A stretch of 64,000 nt of DNA from Pseudomonas sp. Bout1 (GCF_034314165.1 NZ_JAVIWK010000001.1:6711001-6775000); one strand, 5' to 3'; shown: positions 21,157 through 30,449, counted from the first letter of the stretch. Numbers and translations are program-made. The notes: generated by a model from the sequence alone, not told the origin.

Positions 21157-21795
21157 ATGCTTCAACAATTTCTGCATGACTTCGGCTACTTTGCGCTGTT
21201 CCTAGGCACCTTCTTCGAAGGCGAAACCATTCTGGTTCTCGCAGGCTTCCTGGCGTTCCGTGGATACATGGATATCAACCTGGTGGTGGTCGTTGCCTTT
21301 TTCGGCAGCTACGCCGGCGACCAGTTGTGGTACTTCCTGGGGCGCAAGCACGGCCGCAAACTGTTGGCGCGCAAGCCGCGTTGGCAACTGCTGGGCGATA
21401 AGGCCCTGGAACATATCCGCAAGCATCCGGACATCTGGGTGTTGAGCTTCCGTTTCGTCTACGGTTTGCGCACGGTGATGCCGGTAGCCATTGGCCTGTC
21501 GGGCTACCCACCGGGGCGCTACCTGTTGCTCAACGGGATTGGCGCGGCTGTGTGGGCCGCTGCGCTGGGGGCTGCGGCTTACCATTTCGGCGCGGTATTG
21601 GAAGGCATGCTGGGCAGCGTCAAGAAGTATGAGCTGTGGGTGCTGGGCGCACTGCTGGTGCTGGGCCTGGGCCTGTGGATCCGCCGGCGCATCAAGAACG
21701 CCCGCCTGACCCGCGAAGCCTGCGCCGCTGAAAAGGTTCGCCTGGCGGCAGGCGAACCTGAAAAAGCCGAAAAACCTACGACGCCAGCCGAGTAA
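21157..21795 (+). CDS. DedA-family membrane protein (VTT domain)
   Basis: The 212-residue polytopic protein carries the SNARE-associated/VTT signature (FGSYAGDQLWYFLGRKHG) and a second conserved motif, FRFVYGLRTVMPVAIG, with the Arg that is essential in DedA proteins. Members act in lipid scrambling or undecaprenyl-phosphate recycling and in membrane potential maintenance. The role here is inferred from the family only. Its last 20 bases overlap the end of the hydroxylase gene on the other strand. Confidence 0.9.
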   Translation: MLQQFLHDFGYFALFLGTFFEGETILVLAGFLAFRGYMDINLVVVVAFFGSYAGDQLWYFLGRKHGRKLLARKPRWQLLGDKALEHIRKHPDIWVLSFRFVYGLRTVMPVAIGLSGYPPGRYLLLNGIGAAVWAAALGAAAYHFGAVLEGMLGSVKKYELWVLGALLVLGLGLWIRRRIKNARLTREACAAEKVRLAAGEPEKAEKPTTPAE

Positions 21796-23011
21796 GCCGG
21801 CCTCTGCAACAGTAGAGGCCGATGCCGCTGAACAAGCTGTAACTGACCAGGCCCAGCCAGCCCAACGAGCTGGCCGGCCACAGCCCTAGCAGCGGCGCCA
21901 GCCACACCAGTGGCACATTCAGCGCCAGGCGCACCAGTTCAGCCTTCAACGCCCACGGGCGATTCTCCAGCGCTACCCCAAGGGTGAACAACCCCAATGC
22001 CATCGCACTCCAGCCCACTACCAGGGCGGCGGTTGGCAGGCCCTCGCCGAAATTCATCAGGTAGCTGCCAAACCCTACATACGCGGCAAACTGCAGCGCG
22101 ACGTAAATCTGTTGGCGCCCATCCAGCGGTACTTCGAATTTGCGGAACTGGCTCAAGTCGGGCTTGGCCATCGGGTACTTCGCCGCCACGTCCGCCGGGC
22201 GCCAGCCGGTGCGCATGAACCAGATACGCAGCTTGTCCCACCCGCTCTCGGTGCGCCGCGCGTCACTCCACAGCTGTGCATAAAACTGCAGGTTGGCCCA
22301 CAGCGGGTTCCAGCTGGCCAACGGCGTGGTCACGCCAAAGATCACCGGCTCGTTATCGTCTTCTTCCTGGAAGGTACCAAACAGGCGGTCCCAAATAATG
22401 AACACGCCGCCGTAGTTGCGATCCATGTAGAGAGCGTTCTGTGCATGGTGGGCCCGGTGATTGGACGGCGTGACGAAGAACCACTCATACCAGCCGAGCT
22501 TCGGCACATGACGCGTATGCACCCAGAATTGATACAGCAGGTTAAGGGATGCCACGCTGATAAACACCACCAGCGGCACACCCAGTACGGCCAGCGGCAG
22601 GTAGAAGATCCAACTCAGCAGAAAGCCCGTGCTGGTCTGACGCAGTGCGGTGCTGAGGTTGTAGTCCTCACTCTGATGATGCACCGAGTGCGCGGCCCAG
22701 AGGATATTGCGCTCATGGCCACAGCGATGCAGCCAGTAGTAGCAGAAGTCGTAGAACACAAAGGCGAACACCCAGGTCCAGACGCTTTGGGCCGAGAGTT
22801 CGATGATCGCCAAGTGCTTGAGGGCGAAGGCGTAGGTGAGGATACCCACACCTTTGGTCAAAAGCCCCGTGGTGGTGGACAGCACGCCGGTGCTGAGGCT
22901 GTTGATGGCGTCGGCCACCCGGTAGTTGCGTTGGCCGCGCCGGTAGTCGGCCAGCAGCTCGACCACGATCAAGGCAATGAAAAACGGTACCGCGTAAGGG
23001 ACGAAGTCCAT
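21776..23011 (-). CDS. Sterol desaturase-type fatty acid hydroxylase, membrane diiron enzyme
   Basis: The 411-residue protein has several membrane helices and the eight-histidine diiron motifs of the fatty acid hydroxylase superfamily: HRCGH, HSVHH and HRAHH (about residues 95-200). A C-terminal extension with more helices (about 290-411) is common in the Pseudomonas group. The lipid substrate is unknown. The ATG at 23011 (MDFVPYAVPFF) is preferred to the TTG six bases upstream. Confidence 0.85.
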   Translation of the reverse strand: MDFVPYAVPFFIALIVVELLADYRRGQRNYRVADAINSLSTGVLSTTTGLLTKGVGILTYAFALKHLAIIELSAQSVWTWVFAFVFYDFCYYWLHRCGHERNILWAAHSVHHQSEDYNLSTALRQTSTGFLLSWIFYLPLAVLGVPLVVFISVASLNLLYQFWVHTRHVPKLGWYEWFFVTPSNHRAHHAQNALYMDRNYGGVFIIWDRLFGTFQEEDDNEPVIFGVTTPLASWNPLWANLQFYAQLWSDARRTESGWDKLRIWFMRTGWRPADVAAKYPMAKPDLSQFRKFEVPLDGRQQIYVALQFAAYVGFGSYLMNFGEGLPTAALVVGWSAMALGLFTLGVALENRPWALKAELVRLALNVPLVWLAPLLGLWPASSLGWLGLVSYSLFSGIGLYCCRGRLTRLAS

Positions 23012-23126
23012 GGGCAAGTCCGGTCAATTATTGTTACATCTAGAGTAGGTGGAGAGGCTGGATATCCCATTGGCAATGAGTGACAAATGAGTAGACATTT
23101 AACGCCATGAATCAGGAGAAATGCCC

Positions 23127-23792
23127 ATGAGCAAAAAGATTGCAGTGATACTTTCCGGCTGTGGCGTGTACGACGGTGCAGAAGTTCATGAGAGCGTGAT
23201 TACCCTGCTGCGCCTGGACCAGCGCGGCGCCGAGGTGCAGTGCTTTGCACCGAATATCGCCCAACTGCATGTGATCAACCACCTGACGGGCGAAGAAATG
23301 CCCGAGTCGCGTAACGTGCTGGTGGAGTCGGCGCGCATTGCCCGTGGTGCGGTGAAGGACATTCGCGACGCCAACGCCGAGGATTTCGATGCGCTGATCG
23401 TGCCCGGGGGGTTTGGCGCGGCGAAGAACCTGTCGAACTTTGCCGTCGAAGGCGCCGGGTGCAGCGTCAACCCACAGGTGCTCGAACTGGCCGAAGCGTT
23501 TGCCGAAGCCGGCAAGCCGGTCGGGCTGATCTGCATCTCGCCGGCCCTGGCGGCGAAGATCTATGGCCCGGGCGTAACCTGCACCATCGGCAACGACGCC
23601 GACACCGCAGCCGCCATGGACAAGATGGGCGCCACCCACCAGGAATGCGCGGTCGACGACATCGTCGAAGACAAGGCGCGCAAACTGGTGAGTACCCCGG
23701 CCTACATGCTGGGCAAGCGCATCAGCGACGTGGCATCAGGCATCAACAAGCTGGTGGACCGGGTACTGGAACTGACCCACGAGAACGATTAG
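23127..23792 (+). CDS. elbB: Isoprenoid biosynthesis glyoxalase ElbB (DJ-1/PfpI-like)
   Basis: The 221-residue protein shows KKIAVILSGCGVYDGAEVHE at the start, VPGGFGAAKNLS and ICISPALAAK with the nucleophile-elbow Cys, and EDKARKLVSTPAYM near the end, all matching ElbB. The E. coli protein has glyoxalase activity and has been linked to isoprenoid supply. Two ATGs exist; the one at 23127 is nine bases from AGGAG and gives the family start. Its stop overlaps the end of yaiI on the opposite strand. Confidence 0.93.
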   Translation: MSKKIAVILSGCGVYDGAEVHESVITLLRLDQRGAEVQCFAPNIAQLHVINHLTGEEMPESRNVLVESARIARGAVKDIRDANAEDFDALIVPGGFGAAKNLSNFAVEGAGCSVNPQVLELAEAFAEAGKPVGLICISPALAAKIYGPGVTCTIGNDADTAAAMDKMGATHQECAVDDIVEDKARKLVSTPAYMLGKRISDVASGINKLVDRVLELTHEND

Positions 23793-24241
23793 GCCTTCAT
23801 CAGCCGGGTCAGAATCCGATCCAGTGAGTTGGCAAACGCCTGCTTCTCTTTGTCCCCATGGGGCGGCGGGCCGCCGCCCATCTGGCCTTGCTCGCGCAGA
23901 TCGGTGAACAGGTTGCGCACCGCCAGCCGTTCGCTCATGTTCTGCGGGCTGAACTCCTTGCCTCGCGGGTCCAGCGCCGCCACGCCGTTCTTCACCAGCC
24001 GGTCGGCCAGCGGCACATCGCTGCAAATCACCAATTCGCCGGGCACCGCGTGTTCCACCAGGTAGTCATCGGCCGCGTCCGGGCCGCTGGGTACCACGAT
24101 CAGCTTCACACACGCGAAGCTCGGCTTGATCTGGCTCTGCCCGGCCACCAGCACCACCTCGAACTGGCGCTTGAGGGCGAACTTCACCACCTGATCCTTG
24201 GCTGCCCGTGGGCAGGCGTCTGCATCGATCCACACGCGCAT
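23789..24241 (-). CDS. YaiI/YqxD family protein (UPF0178, DUF188)
   Basis: The 150-residue protein opens with MRVWIDADACPRAAKD, the acidic PIN/NYN-like nuclease motif of the family, and has CSDVPLADRLV and RGKEF in the expected places. The biochemical role is not established; the fold suggests an RNase-like protein. It lies two bases downstream of the iron permease gene and is probably co-transcribed with it. Confidence 0.92.
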   Translation of the reverse strand: MRVWIDADACPRAAKDQVVKFALKRQFEVVLVAGQSQIKPSFACVKLIVVPSGPDAADDYLVEHAVPGELVICSDVPLADRLVKNGVAALDPRGKEFSPQNMSERLAVRNLFTDLREQGQMGGGPPPHGDKEKQAFANSLDRILTRLMKA

Positions 24242-24243
24242 GG

Positions 24244-26139
24244 CTATGCCACCACCCGGCGCTTTTCTGCCAGCCGGCTGCGGCCGTACAGCACCACAAT
24301 TGCCAGGATTGCCACAGCTTGGGCGCTCAACGAATACGCATCGGCGTGAATGCCCAGCCAGTCGAAGTCAAAGAACACCACCGGCCGGGTGCCGAAGATC
24401 CCGGCTTCCTGCAACGCCTTGACGCCATGCCCGGCGAACACCACCGACAGCGCACACAGCAGTGCGGCATTGATACCGAAGAACAGCGCCAGCGGCAGTT
24501 TCGCCGAGCCCCGCAGAATCACCCAGGCCAGGCCCACCAACAGCACCAGCGCCGTGGCGCCACCGGCCAAAACCGCGTTGTGCCCGGCGGGACCTGCCTG
24601 CAGCCACAGGGTTTCGTAGAACAGGATCACTTCGAACAGCTCGCGGTACACCGAGAAGAACGCCAGCATTGCAAAGCCGAAGCGCCCGCCACCGCCCACC
24701 AGGCTGCTCTTGATGTAGTCCTGCCAGGCCGCGGCGTGGCGACGGTCGTGCATCCACACCCCGAGCCACAGCACCATTACGCTGGCAAACAGCGCGGTGC
24801 AGCCTTCGAGCAATTCGCGCTGGGCGCCGCTCACATCGATCACATAAGCTGCCAACGCCCAGGTAGCCAAGCCCGCCAACAGCGCCAGGCCCCAGCCGGC
24901 GTTGACACTGCGCACCGCCGATTGCTGCCCGGTGTTACGCAGGAACGCGAGGATCGCCGCCAGCACCAGGATCGCTTCCAGGCCTTCGCGCAGCAGGATC
25001 AACAAGCCAGAGATGTAGCTCAAAGACCAGCTCAAGCCATCGCTGCCCAGCAGGCCGGCCGACTCGGTGAGCTTGCCCTTGGCCACGTCCAGGCGCTGCT
25101 GCACTTGTTCGATCGGCAAGCCGTCCTGCAACGACTGCCGGTAGGCCATCAGGGCCTTTTCGGTGTTTTTGCGCACGTTGGCGTCAACGTTGTCGAGGGA
25201 GCTTTCGACCAGCTCGAAACCCTCCAGGTAAGCCGCTACCGAGAGGTCATAGGCTTGCTCGTGTTCGTTATTGCGCAAGGCGGCGAGGCTTTTGTCCAGG
25301 GTTGCGGCGGTGTAATCGAGCAACTGCGCCGGGCCACGCTTGACCTGTGGCGGTTGGGCGCGCTGGGCACGGAAGGTCGCGACGGCGTCCGGGCCTTCGG
25401 CGGCCAGCACTTCGTTGGGGGTCTGGCGCGCGAGGTCGGCGAGGTTGAAGGACTTTTCGCTTTTTGCCGCAGCCGGGTCGGCGGTGAAGCCGGCGATGTA
25501 GGTGGCCAGGTCCCAACGCTGACGGTCGTCCAGTTGATCGGCGAAAGACGGCATGTCGGTGCCTTCGACGCCCAGCCCAAGGGTGTTGTAGATCGCATAG
25601 AGGCTCAGGCGGTCCAGGCGAGTAGCGTCCCGCAGGTTGGCGGGCGGCGGGGTCATGCCGACGCCTGCGGGGCCATCGCCGGCGCCGGTGGCGCCGTGGC
25701 ACACCGAGCAGTTCTGGGCGTATAGCGGCGCGCCACGGGTTGGGTCGGGCGTAATGGCCGGGGCCTGGCTGACCTCATAGGCCACCGCCAGCCGGGCGCC
25801 CAATTGCCGGGCCTGGTGCGCAACTGCCACCCCATCCTGATGGGCCGTCACGGCTGCCAGCAGTTCATCCACGCCCGTTATCAACTCGGCGCGCTCGGGT
25901 TTTTCCGGTAGTTCCGCCACCAAGCCTTGCAGAACCCCGAGAAACTCCACCTGTTCGCGATATTCCGAATCATCAATGACGTTGCCCGCCTTCACCGTCG
26001 GTGGATAGTCCGCGCCGATGTAGTCCAGCAAATGCAAGGCTTGAGGCGCACCCTCGGCTGTGGCGGCCAGCAGGTTGAAGCTGCACGACATCAACGCCGG
26101 CAGCACCAGCCAGGCAAGAAAACGGGACGGGGCAATCAT
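24244..26139 (-). CDS. Cytochrome c / FTR1-family iron permease fusion
   Basis: The 631-residue protein joins an N-terminal secreted part to an FTR1 permease. After a signal peptide come a helical periplasmic region and a c-type haem site CSVCHG (about residue 143) with a distal Met candidate (DMPSFADQL). The C-terminal ~280 residues hold seven membrane helices with REGLEA and RELFE, the two REXXE iron motifs of Ftr1. It imports ferrous iron coupled to oxidation, with the haem domain presumably accepting the electron, which replaces the separate multicopper oxidase of yeast. No clear Fur box was found in the 300 bases upstream. Confidence 0.93.
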   Translation of the reverse strand: MIAPSRFLAWLVLPALMSCSFNLLAATAEGAPQALHLLDYIGADYPPTVKAGNVIDDSEYREQVEFLGVLQGLVAELPEKPERAELITGVDELLAAVTAHQDGVAVAHQARQLGARLAVAYEVSQAPAITPDPTRGAPLYAQNCSVCHGATGAGDGPAGVGMTPPPANLRDATRLDRLSLYAIYNTLGLGVEGTDMPSFADQLDDRQRWDLATYIAGFTADPAAAKSEKSFNLADLARQTPNEVLAAEGPDAVATFRAQRAQPPQVKRGPAQLLDYTAATLDKSLAALRNNEHEQAYDLSVAAYLEGFELVESSLDNVDANVRKNTEKALMAYRQSLQDGLPIEQVQQRLDVAKGKLTESAGLLGSDGLSWSLSYISGLLILLREGLEAILVLAAILAFLRNTGQQSAVRSVNAGWGLALLAGLATWALAAYVIDVSGAQRELLEGCTALFASVMVLWLGVWMHDRRHAAAWQDYIKSSLVGGGGRFGFAMLAFFSVYRELFEVILFYETLWLQAGPAGHNAVLAGGATALVLLVGLAWVILRGSAKLPLALFFGINAALLCALSVVFAGHGVKALQEAGIFGTRPVVFFDFDWLGIHADAYSLSAQAVAILAIVVLYGRSRLAEKRRVVA

Positions 26140-26446
26140 GAATGAATCTCAAAGGGAAATACGAAGTAACACATTGTCAAACCTTAAGGGTTTTGACTCA
26201 AGGCGTTAGTGATTTGGCGCAGGGAATCCCAAGGCCTGGATAGTGGCACCACCTCTAAAAAATGGAACCAAAAGGCCATTGTTTTGCCAGCAATGCAGCT
26301 TATAATGCCGCGCCTTCGTTATCGCGAATTGGCATTTATGCTCCTCTTTTTATGAGGAATTGACAGGACCGCAACCTATTCCTGCCATTGGTGATTCGGC
26401 CCAGCCAGCACATTCGGCCGATTACGTTCAGGGAAGAAGCTCCTCG
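26140..26446. other. Divergent intergenic region between the iron permease and the lipoprotein operon
   Basis: These 307 bases hold no supported gene. A sigma-70-like promoter facing right is given separately. An inverted A/T-rich stretch near 26173-26200 (CAAACCTTAAGGGTTTTG) could be an operator for the iron permease gene. No match to a Fur box is convincing. Confidence 0.5.
26279..26306 (+). promoter_or_regulatory. Sigma-70-like promoter of the LpoB-like lipoprotein operon
   Basis: TTGTTT (26279-26284) and a perfect TATAAT (26301-26306) are 16 bases apart. The site lies 140 bases upstream of the first gene of the operon. Confidence 0.5.
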
Positions 26447-27844
26447 ATGGCATCTCGCGCCTTTACCTCGCTCGCGCTCGTGGCAGTCACCGCGCTGTCC
26501 GGTTGTTCGATGTTTCGCAGCTACGACACCGAGTTGCAAGCCACCAATCAGCAGTTGGCCACCGGCAATGTCGACGGCGCGCTGACCCTGCTGGAGAAGA
26601 ACAACACCGGCGACGACAAGGACCTGCTCTACTACTTCGAAAAAGGTGAGTTGCTGCGCGCCAAAGGCGACCTGACTGGCAGCCAGAACGCCTGGCGCAG
26701 TGCCGACCTGCAAGTCTACAAATGGGAAGAGTCGGTCAAGTTCGACACCGACAAGTACCTCGCGCAGTTCGGCGCCTTTCTGGTCAATGACAAGGTCCGC
26801 CGCTATGAAGGCTACGACTACGAAAAAGTCATGCTCACCACGCAAATGGCCCTGAACCTGCTGGCGCTGAATGATTTCGACGGTGCCCGTACCGAGATCA
26901 AGAAGACCCACGAGCGCGAAGCGGTGATCGCCGACCTGCGGGACAAGGAATACCTCAAGCGCGAAAACGAAGCCGAGCGCCAAGGCATCGAGACCCAGTT
27001 CAAAGACCTGCGTGGCTACCCGGTCGAAAGCCTCAATGCACCGGAGGTGGTGGGCCTGAAGAACAGCTACCAGAGCGCGTTCAGCCATTACCTGGCCGGT
27101 TTCGTCTACGAAGCCCTGGGCGAAAAAGACCTGGCCGCGCCAGGCTATCGCAAGGCCGCCGAACTGCGCCCCAACACTCCGCTGCTGGAGCAGGCCCTGC
27201 TCGACCTGGATAAGTCCAGGGTCGGCGCCGACGAGACCGACGTGCTGATCGTGGTGCAAAGCGGCCTGGCGCCAGCCCGCGACTCGATTCGCCTGCCCCT
27301 GCCGATCCCCATCGACGGCCATCTGGTGATCACCCCGCTGTCGTTCCCGGTGATCAAGCCCGACACCTCCACCGCGACCTTCGCCCAGATCGGTGTCGAC
27401 GGCCAACAGCAAAATCTCACTGCCCTGAATAGCACTACCGCCATGTCCCGCCGCGCCCTGCGTGATGACATGCCGGGGATCATCCTGCGCACCACCGTGC
27501 GCGCGGTCACTCGCGGTATTACCCAGAACAACCTGAACAAAACCAGCCCGATGGCGGGCCTGGTACTCGGCATCGCCTCGGCCGTCACCGAAGGCGCCGA
27601 CACCCGCACCTGGCGCACCCTGCCAGACATGACCCAGGTGACACGCCTGCGCCTCAAGCACGGCGAGCACCAGGTCAGCCTGCCCAACGCGCTGGGCGGC
27701 ACGCTGGTAACGGTCAAGGCCGACCAGCGCTACCAGGTGATCACCCTGCGGGTGGTTGGCAACCAGGTATTCGCCGGCGGTCTTGCGGCCCACGTGGTGC
27801 GAAGCAACCCACCGCAAGCCATCGCCACTCTCAAACAACCTTAA
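26447..27844 (+). CDS. Outer-membrane-type lipoprotein, COG3014-like TPR protein
   Basis: The 465-residue protein has a signal peptide with lipobox ALSGC (Cys about residue 20). Residues ~30-250 contain TPR-like helices (DNGDVDGALTLLEKN-type spacing; GYRKAAELRPNTPLLEQALLDL). The C-terminal half is beta-rich and lacks named motifs. It leads a four-gene set with a YcfL-like and an LpoB-like lipoprotein and a periplasmic LpoB-like protein, spaced 3-29 bases. I infer a periplasmic complex linked to peptidoglycan synthesis or envelope assembly. Start 26447 gives the signal peptide directly. Confidence 0.75.
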   Translation: MASRAFTSLALVAVTALSGCSMFRSYDTELQATNQQLATGNVDGALTLLEKNNTGDDKDLLYYFEKGELLRAKGDLTGSQNAWRSADLQVYKWEESVKFDTDKYLAQFGAFLVNDKVRRYEGYDYEKVMLTTQMALNLLALNDFDGARTEIKKTHEREAVIADLRDKEYLKRENEAERQGIETQFKDLRGYPVESLNAPEVVGLKNSYQSAFSHYLAGFVYEALGEKDLAAPGYRKAAELRPNTPLLEQALLDLDKSRVGADETDVLIVVQSGLAPARDSIRLPLPIPIDGHLVITPLSFPVIKPDTSTATFAQIGVDGQQQNLTALNSTTAMSRRALRDDMPGIILRTTVRAVTRGITQNNLNKTSPMAGLVLGIASAVTEGADTRTWRTLPDMTQVTRLRLKHGEHQVSLPNALGGTLVTVKADQRYQVITLRVVGNQVFAGGLAAHVVRSNPPQAIATLKQP

Positions 27845-27854
27845 GGAGCACGCT

Positions 27855-28226
27855 ATGCGTCATTTCATCCTCGGCGCCCTGGCGCTGATCCTGCTGGCCG
27901 GCTGCGCCACCCCGCCACCGCCGGAGCCCGGCAGCGCCGCGAGCAAAGTCGTGGTGATGGGCAAGTTCAAGGGCGTCGCCGTCGGTGCCATCCGGGTGGC
28001 CCGCGAGAACGGCTTTCTGACCGCCAAGGTGCAATTGAGCAACATCACCAGCAGCAACCAGATGATGTATTACCGCTTCGCCTGGCTGGGCGCCGACGGC
28101 TTCCCGGTGGGCGATGAGGAGACCTGGAAGGTACTGAACCTCTACGCGAACCAGGCAACCTTCCTGCCGGCCATCGCCAACCTGCCCCAGGCCGCCGACT
28201 TCCGCCTTGAAGTCAAAACCCCTTGA
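27855..28226 (+). CDS. YcfL-like lipoprotein (DUF1425)
   Basis: The 123-residue protein has lipobox LLAGC (Cys about residue 17) and a single small beta domain with FAWLGADGFPVGDEETWK, which resembles YcfL. AAGGAG lies seven bases upstream of the ATG. In E. coli ycfL precedes lpoB (ycfM), as here. The function is unknown apart from this association. Confidence 0.75.
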   Translation: MRHFILGALALILLAGCATPPPPEPGSAASKVVVMGKFKGVAVGAIRVARENGFLTAKVQLSNITSSNQMMYYRFAWLGADGFPVGDEETWKVLNLYANQATFLPAIANLPQAADFRLEVKTP

Positions 28227-28255
28227 GCCGTCCAGCCTTTTTGAGAGATTCCCCC

Positions 28256-28843
28256 ATGTTTGCACGCTTTTCGCTCCTCGCCGTGCTGGCCGTCCTGGCC
28301 AGCGGCTGCGCCAACACTTCGCCGGTACTGGGCGGTAAAAACATCAGCTATGGCGACACGAAGGCCGTGGAACTGGTGACCAACGAGTTCGGCTCCACTG
28401 ACCTGCAGATGATCGCCGAAACCATGACCCGCTCCCTGGCCCAGTCCGGCATCCTCCAGGGCCGCCCGGTGGTCCAGGTGTATGAGGTGAAGAACAAGAC
28501 CAGCGAGTACATCGATACCCGCGAGATCACCACCTCGATCAAGACCCAACTGATGAAGACCGGCACCGCCCGCTTCGCCAGCGACAACACCGACATGCAA
28601 AGCCAGGTCGACCAGCTGAAGTTGCAGAACCAGAGCGGCCTGTACAAGAAGTCGACCGTCAGCAAGACCGGCAACATGGTCGCCGCCAAGTACCGCCTTG
28701 AAGGCTCCATCAGTTCCATCGTCAAGCGCAGCTCGGACTACAAGGACGTGTTCTACAAATTCAGCCTGCAACTGGTCGACGTCGAAAGCGGCCTGGCCGA
28801 ATGGATGGACGAAAAAGAAATCCGCAAGACCACGGAGCGCTGA
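28256..28843 (+). CDS. LpoB-like penicillin-binding protein activator lipoprotein
   Basis: The 195-residue protein has lipobox LASGC (Cys about residue 18), a short linker and an LpoB/CsgG-like alpha-beta domain (TRSLAQSGILQGRPVVQVYEV; EGSISSIVKRSSDYKDVFYKF). In E. coli LpoB reaches through the peptidoglycan to stimulate PBP1b. Pseudomonas is known to use a different activator (LpoP) for PBP1b, so the partner here is open. Confidence 0.78.
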   Translation: MFARFSLLAVLAVLASGCANTSPVLGGKNISYGDTKAVELVTNEFGSTDLQMIAETMTRSLAQSGILQGRPVVQVYEVKNKTSEYIDTREITTSIKTQLMKTGTARFASDNTDMQSQVDQLKLQNQSGLYKKSTVSKTGNMVAAKYRLEGSISSIVKRSSDYKDVFYKFSLQLVDVESGLAEWMDEKEIRKTTER

Positions 28844-28846
28844 ACA

Positions 28847-29590
28847 ATGCGTGCATGGATCGGCATGATCGGCCTGCTGTGCGCCTTTGGCGCCTCGGCC
28901 GCACCGAAGATCGCAGTGACCGACCTGGCCTACGAGGCCCGGGTGGAGGAGTACATCCACCAGGTCGCGGCCAGCAACAACTTCCAGGCCAACGCCTACA
29001 ACGCCAGCGGCGGGTCGAGCTACAGCGAATACGAGAGCCGTACCAGCTACATCGAGCAAACCGAGCTGCGCAAGTTCAGCGGCGACATCAAGGGTGAAAT
29101 CCTCAAGTCGCGGCAGTTCCAACTGGTGCAGGGCACGCCTTACACCGCTGACGCCAAGGGCGATGTGTATGACGTGATCAAGCGGATCAAGGCCGGTAAT
29201 TTCAAGGGTGCGGACTACGTGCTGTTCGGCACCTTGTCGGACATCGACTTTACCCAGGACGTGAATGCGCTGGACCACACCAACAGTTATTCCGCGGTGT
29301 TGGGCCTGACGCTGGTGGCGGATTTCAGCCTGATCAACACCCGCACCTTTGAAATCACCTCGGCGTTTACCGCCATGGGCGAAGGCCAGGACACCAAGCT
29401 TGTGAACAACCGCGATGTGCGCGTGAGCCTGAACCGGCCTCGCGTGGTGCGGGAAGTGTCGAAGGCGCTGGGCGAGGATGTTGCGCGGCAATTGGCCGAG
29501 CAACTTGGCGGGGGTTATCAGGACCGCCCGGGGCAGCCTGCGTTGCGCAATAACCTGCCACGGGATGAAGCGCCGAAGATCCTGCGCTGA
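28847..29590 (+). CDS. Periplasmic LpoB/CsgG-like protein without lipid anchor
   Basis: The 247-residue protein starts with a signal peptide (IGMIGLLCAFGASA) that ends in AxA and not in a lipobox, so the mature protein is soluble in the periplasm. The domain is a distant relative of the LpoB protein just upstream (ILKSRQFQLVQGTPY; GADYVLFGTLSDIDF). The C-terminus (~220-247) is Pro/Arg-rich and probably disordered. The ATG follows the lpoB-like stop by three bases. The role is not known; partner or regulator of the upstream protein is my inference. Confidence 0.72.
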   Translation: MRAWIGMIGLLCAFGASAAPKIAVTDLAYEARVEEYIHQVAASNNFQANAYNASGGSSYSEYESRTSYIEQTELRKFSGDIKGEILKSRQFQLVQGTPYTADAKGDVYDVIKRIKAGNFKGADYVLFGTLSDIDFTQDVNALDHTNSYSAVLGLTLVADFSLINTRTFEITSAFTAMGEGQDTKLVNNRDVRVSLNRPRVVREVSKALGEDVARQLAEQLGGGYQDRPGQPALRNNLPRDEAPKILR

Positions 29591-29621
29591 TCACCAAACG
29601 CACGGGCAACACAAAACAAAT

Positions 29622-29706
29622 GTGGGAGCTGGCTTGCCTGCGATGCAGACGCCTCGGTGTATCAGTTACACCAGGGTGATGCTATCGCAGGCAAGCCAGC
29701 TCCCAC
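29622..29706. repeat. REP pair (BIME), GTGGGAGCTGGCTTGCCTGCGAT family
   Basis: Exact inverted 23-base arms lie at 29622-29644 and 29684-29706, and are identical to those between ppx and ppk. They separate the end of the lipoprotein operon from the convergent lysE-type gene and may serve as a transcript end. Confidence 0.9.
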
Positions 29707-29728
29707 ATTTTTGATCCGGTTCCGTCAG

Positions 29729-30361
29729 TTACGCCGTTGCGCGATGCAAGCTGGCCAGGAACCCCGCCGCCCCAACGAACAAGCCAGCAAACGTGCGGTT
29801 CATGCGCTTCTGCTGCTTCGGTGTGCGCAACAGGCGCAACACTTTCGAGGCCAGCCCGGTGTAGCCGGCCATCACGATCATGTCCACGCAGATCATTGTC
29901 GCGCCCAGGATCAGGTATTGGTTCAGCAGCGGGGCCTGTGGGTTCACGAACTGCGGCAGTACCGCCAGCATGAAGACCAACGCCTTGGGGTTGCTGGCGT
30001 TGACCAGGAACCCGCGGAACATCATCGCCATCGGCTTGCCGATCGGGCGAATCGCCGCGTCATCGCTAAGGTCGGTAGGCAGTGCGCGCCATTGCTTGAT
30101 CGCCAGGTACACCAGGTACGCCACGCCAAACCATTTGATCGCGTAGAACGCCGTGGAGGATGCCGCGAGAATCGCGCCCAGGCCGCCGGCGACAACAGCG
30201 ATTTGCATTGCCAGGCCCAGTTGCAAGCCCAAGGCATTCCAGTAGCCGCGCAAGAACCCGTATTGCAGGCCGCTGGACATCGACGCAATGGCGCCAGCGC
30301 CAGGAGAGAGACTGATGATCCAACTGGCCAGGAAAAAGGCCAGCCATGTGTCGAGCGCCAT
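29729..30361 (-). CDS. LysE/RhtB-family amino acid exporter
   Basis: The 210-residue membrane protein has about six helices. The family opening appears in WLAFFLASWIISLSPGAGAI with the conserved Pro-Gly, followed by GLQYGFLRGYWNALGLQLGL. Such proteins export amino acids or homoserine lactones by proton antiport; the substrate cannot be told. It is flanked by REP pairs on both sides. Confidence 0.9.
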   Translation of the reverse strand: MALDTWLAFFLASWIISLSPGAGAIASMSSGLQYGFLRGYWNALGLQLGLAMQIAVVAGGLGAILAASSTAFYAIKWFGVAYLVYLAIKQWRALPTDLSDDAAIRPIGKPMAMMFRGFLVNASNPKALVFMLAVLPQFVNPQAPLLNQYLILGATMICVDMIVMAGYTGLASKVLRLLRTPKQQKRMNRTFAGLFVGAAGFLASLHRATA

Positions 30362-30449
30362 TCCACACCTCAGAGCTTAGTTTGCTGAATGTTTCTAAAC
30401 TAACGCTGCCGGCCGAGAAATGGCTACAAAAATTTTAGGCTGCGCCTTT

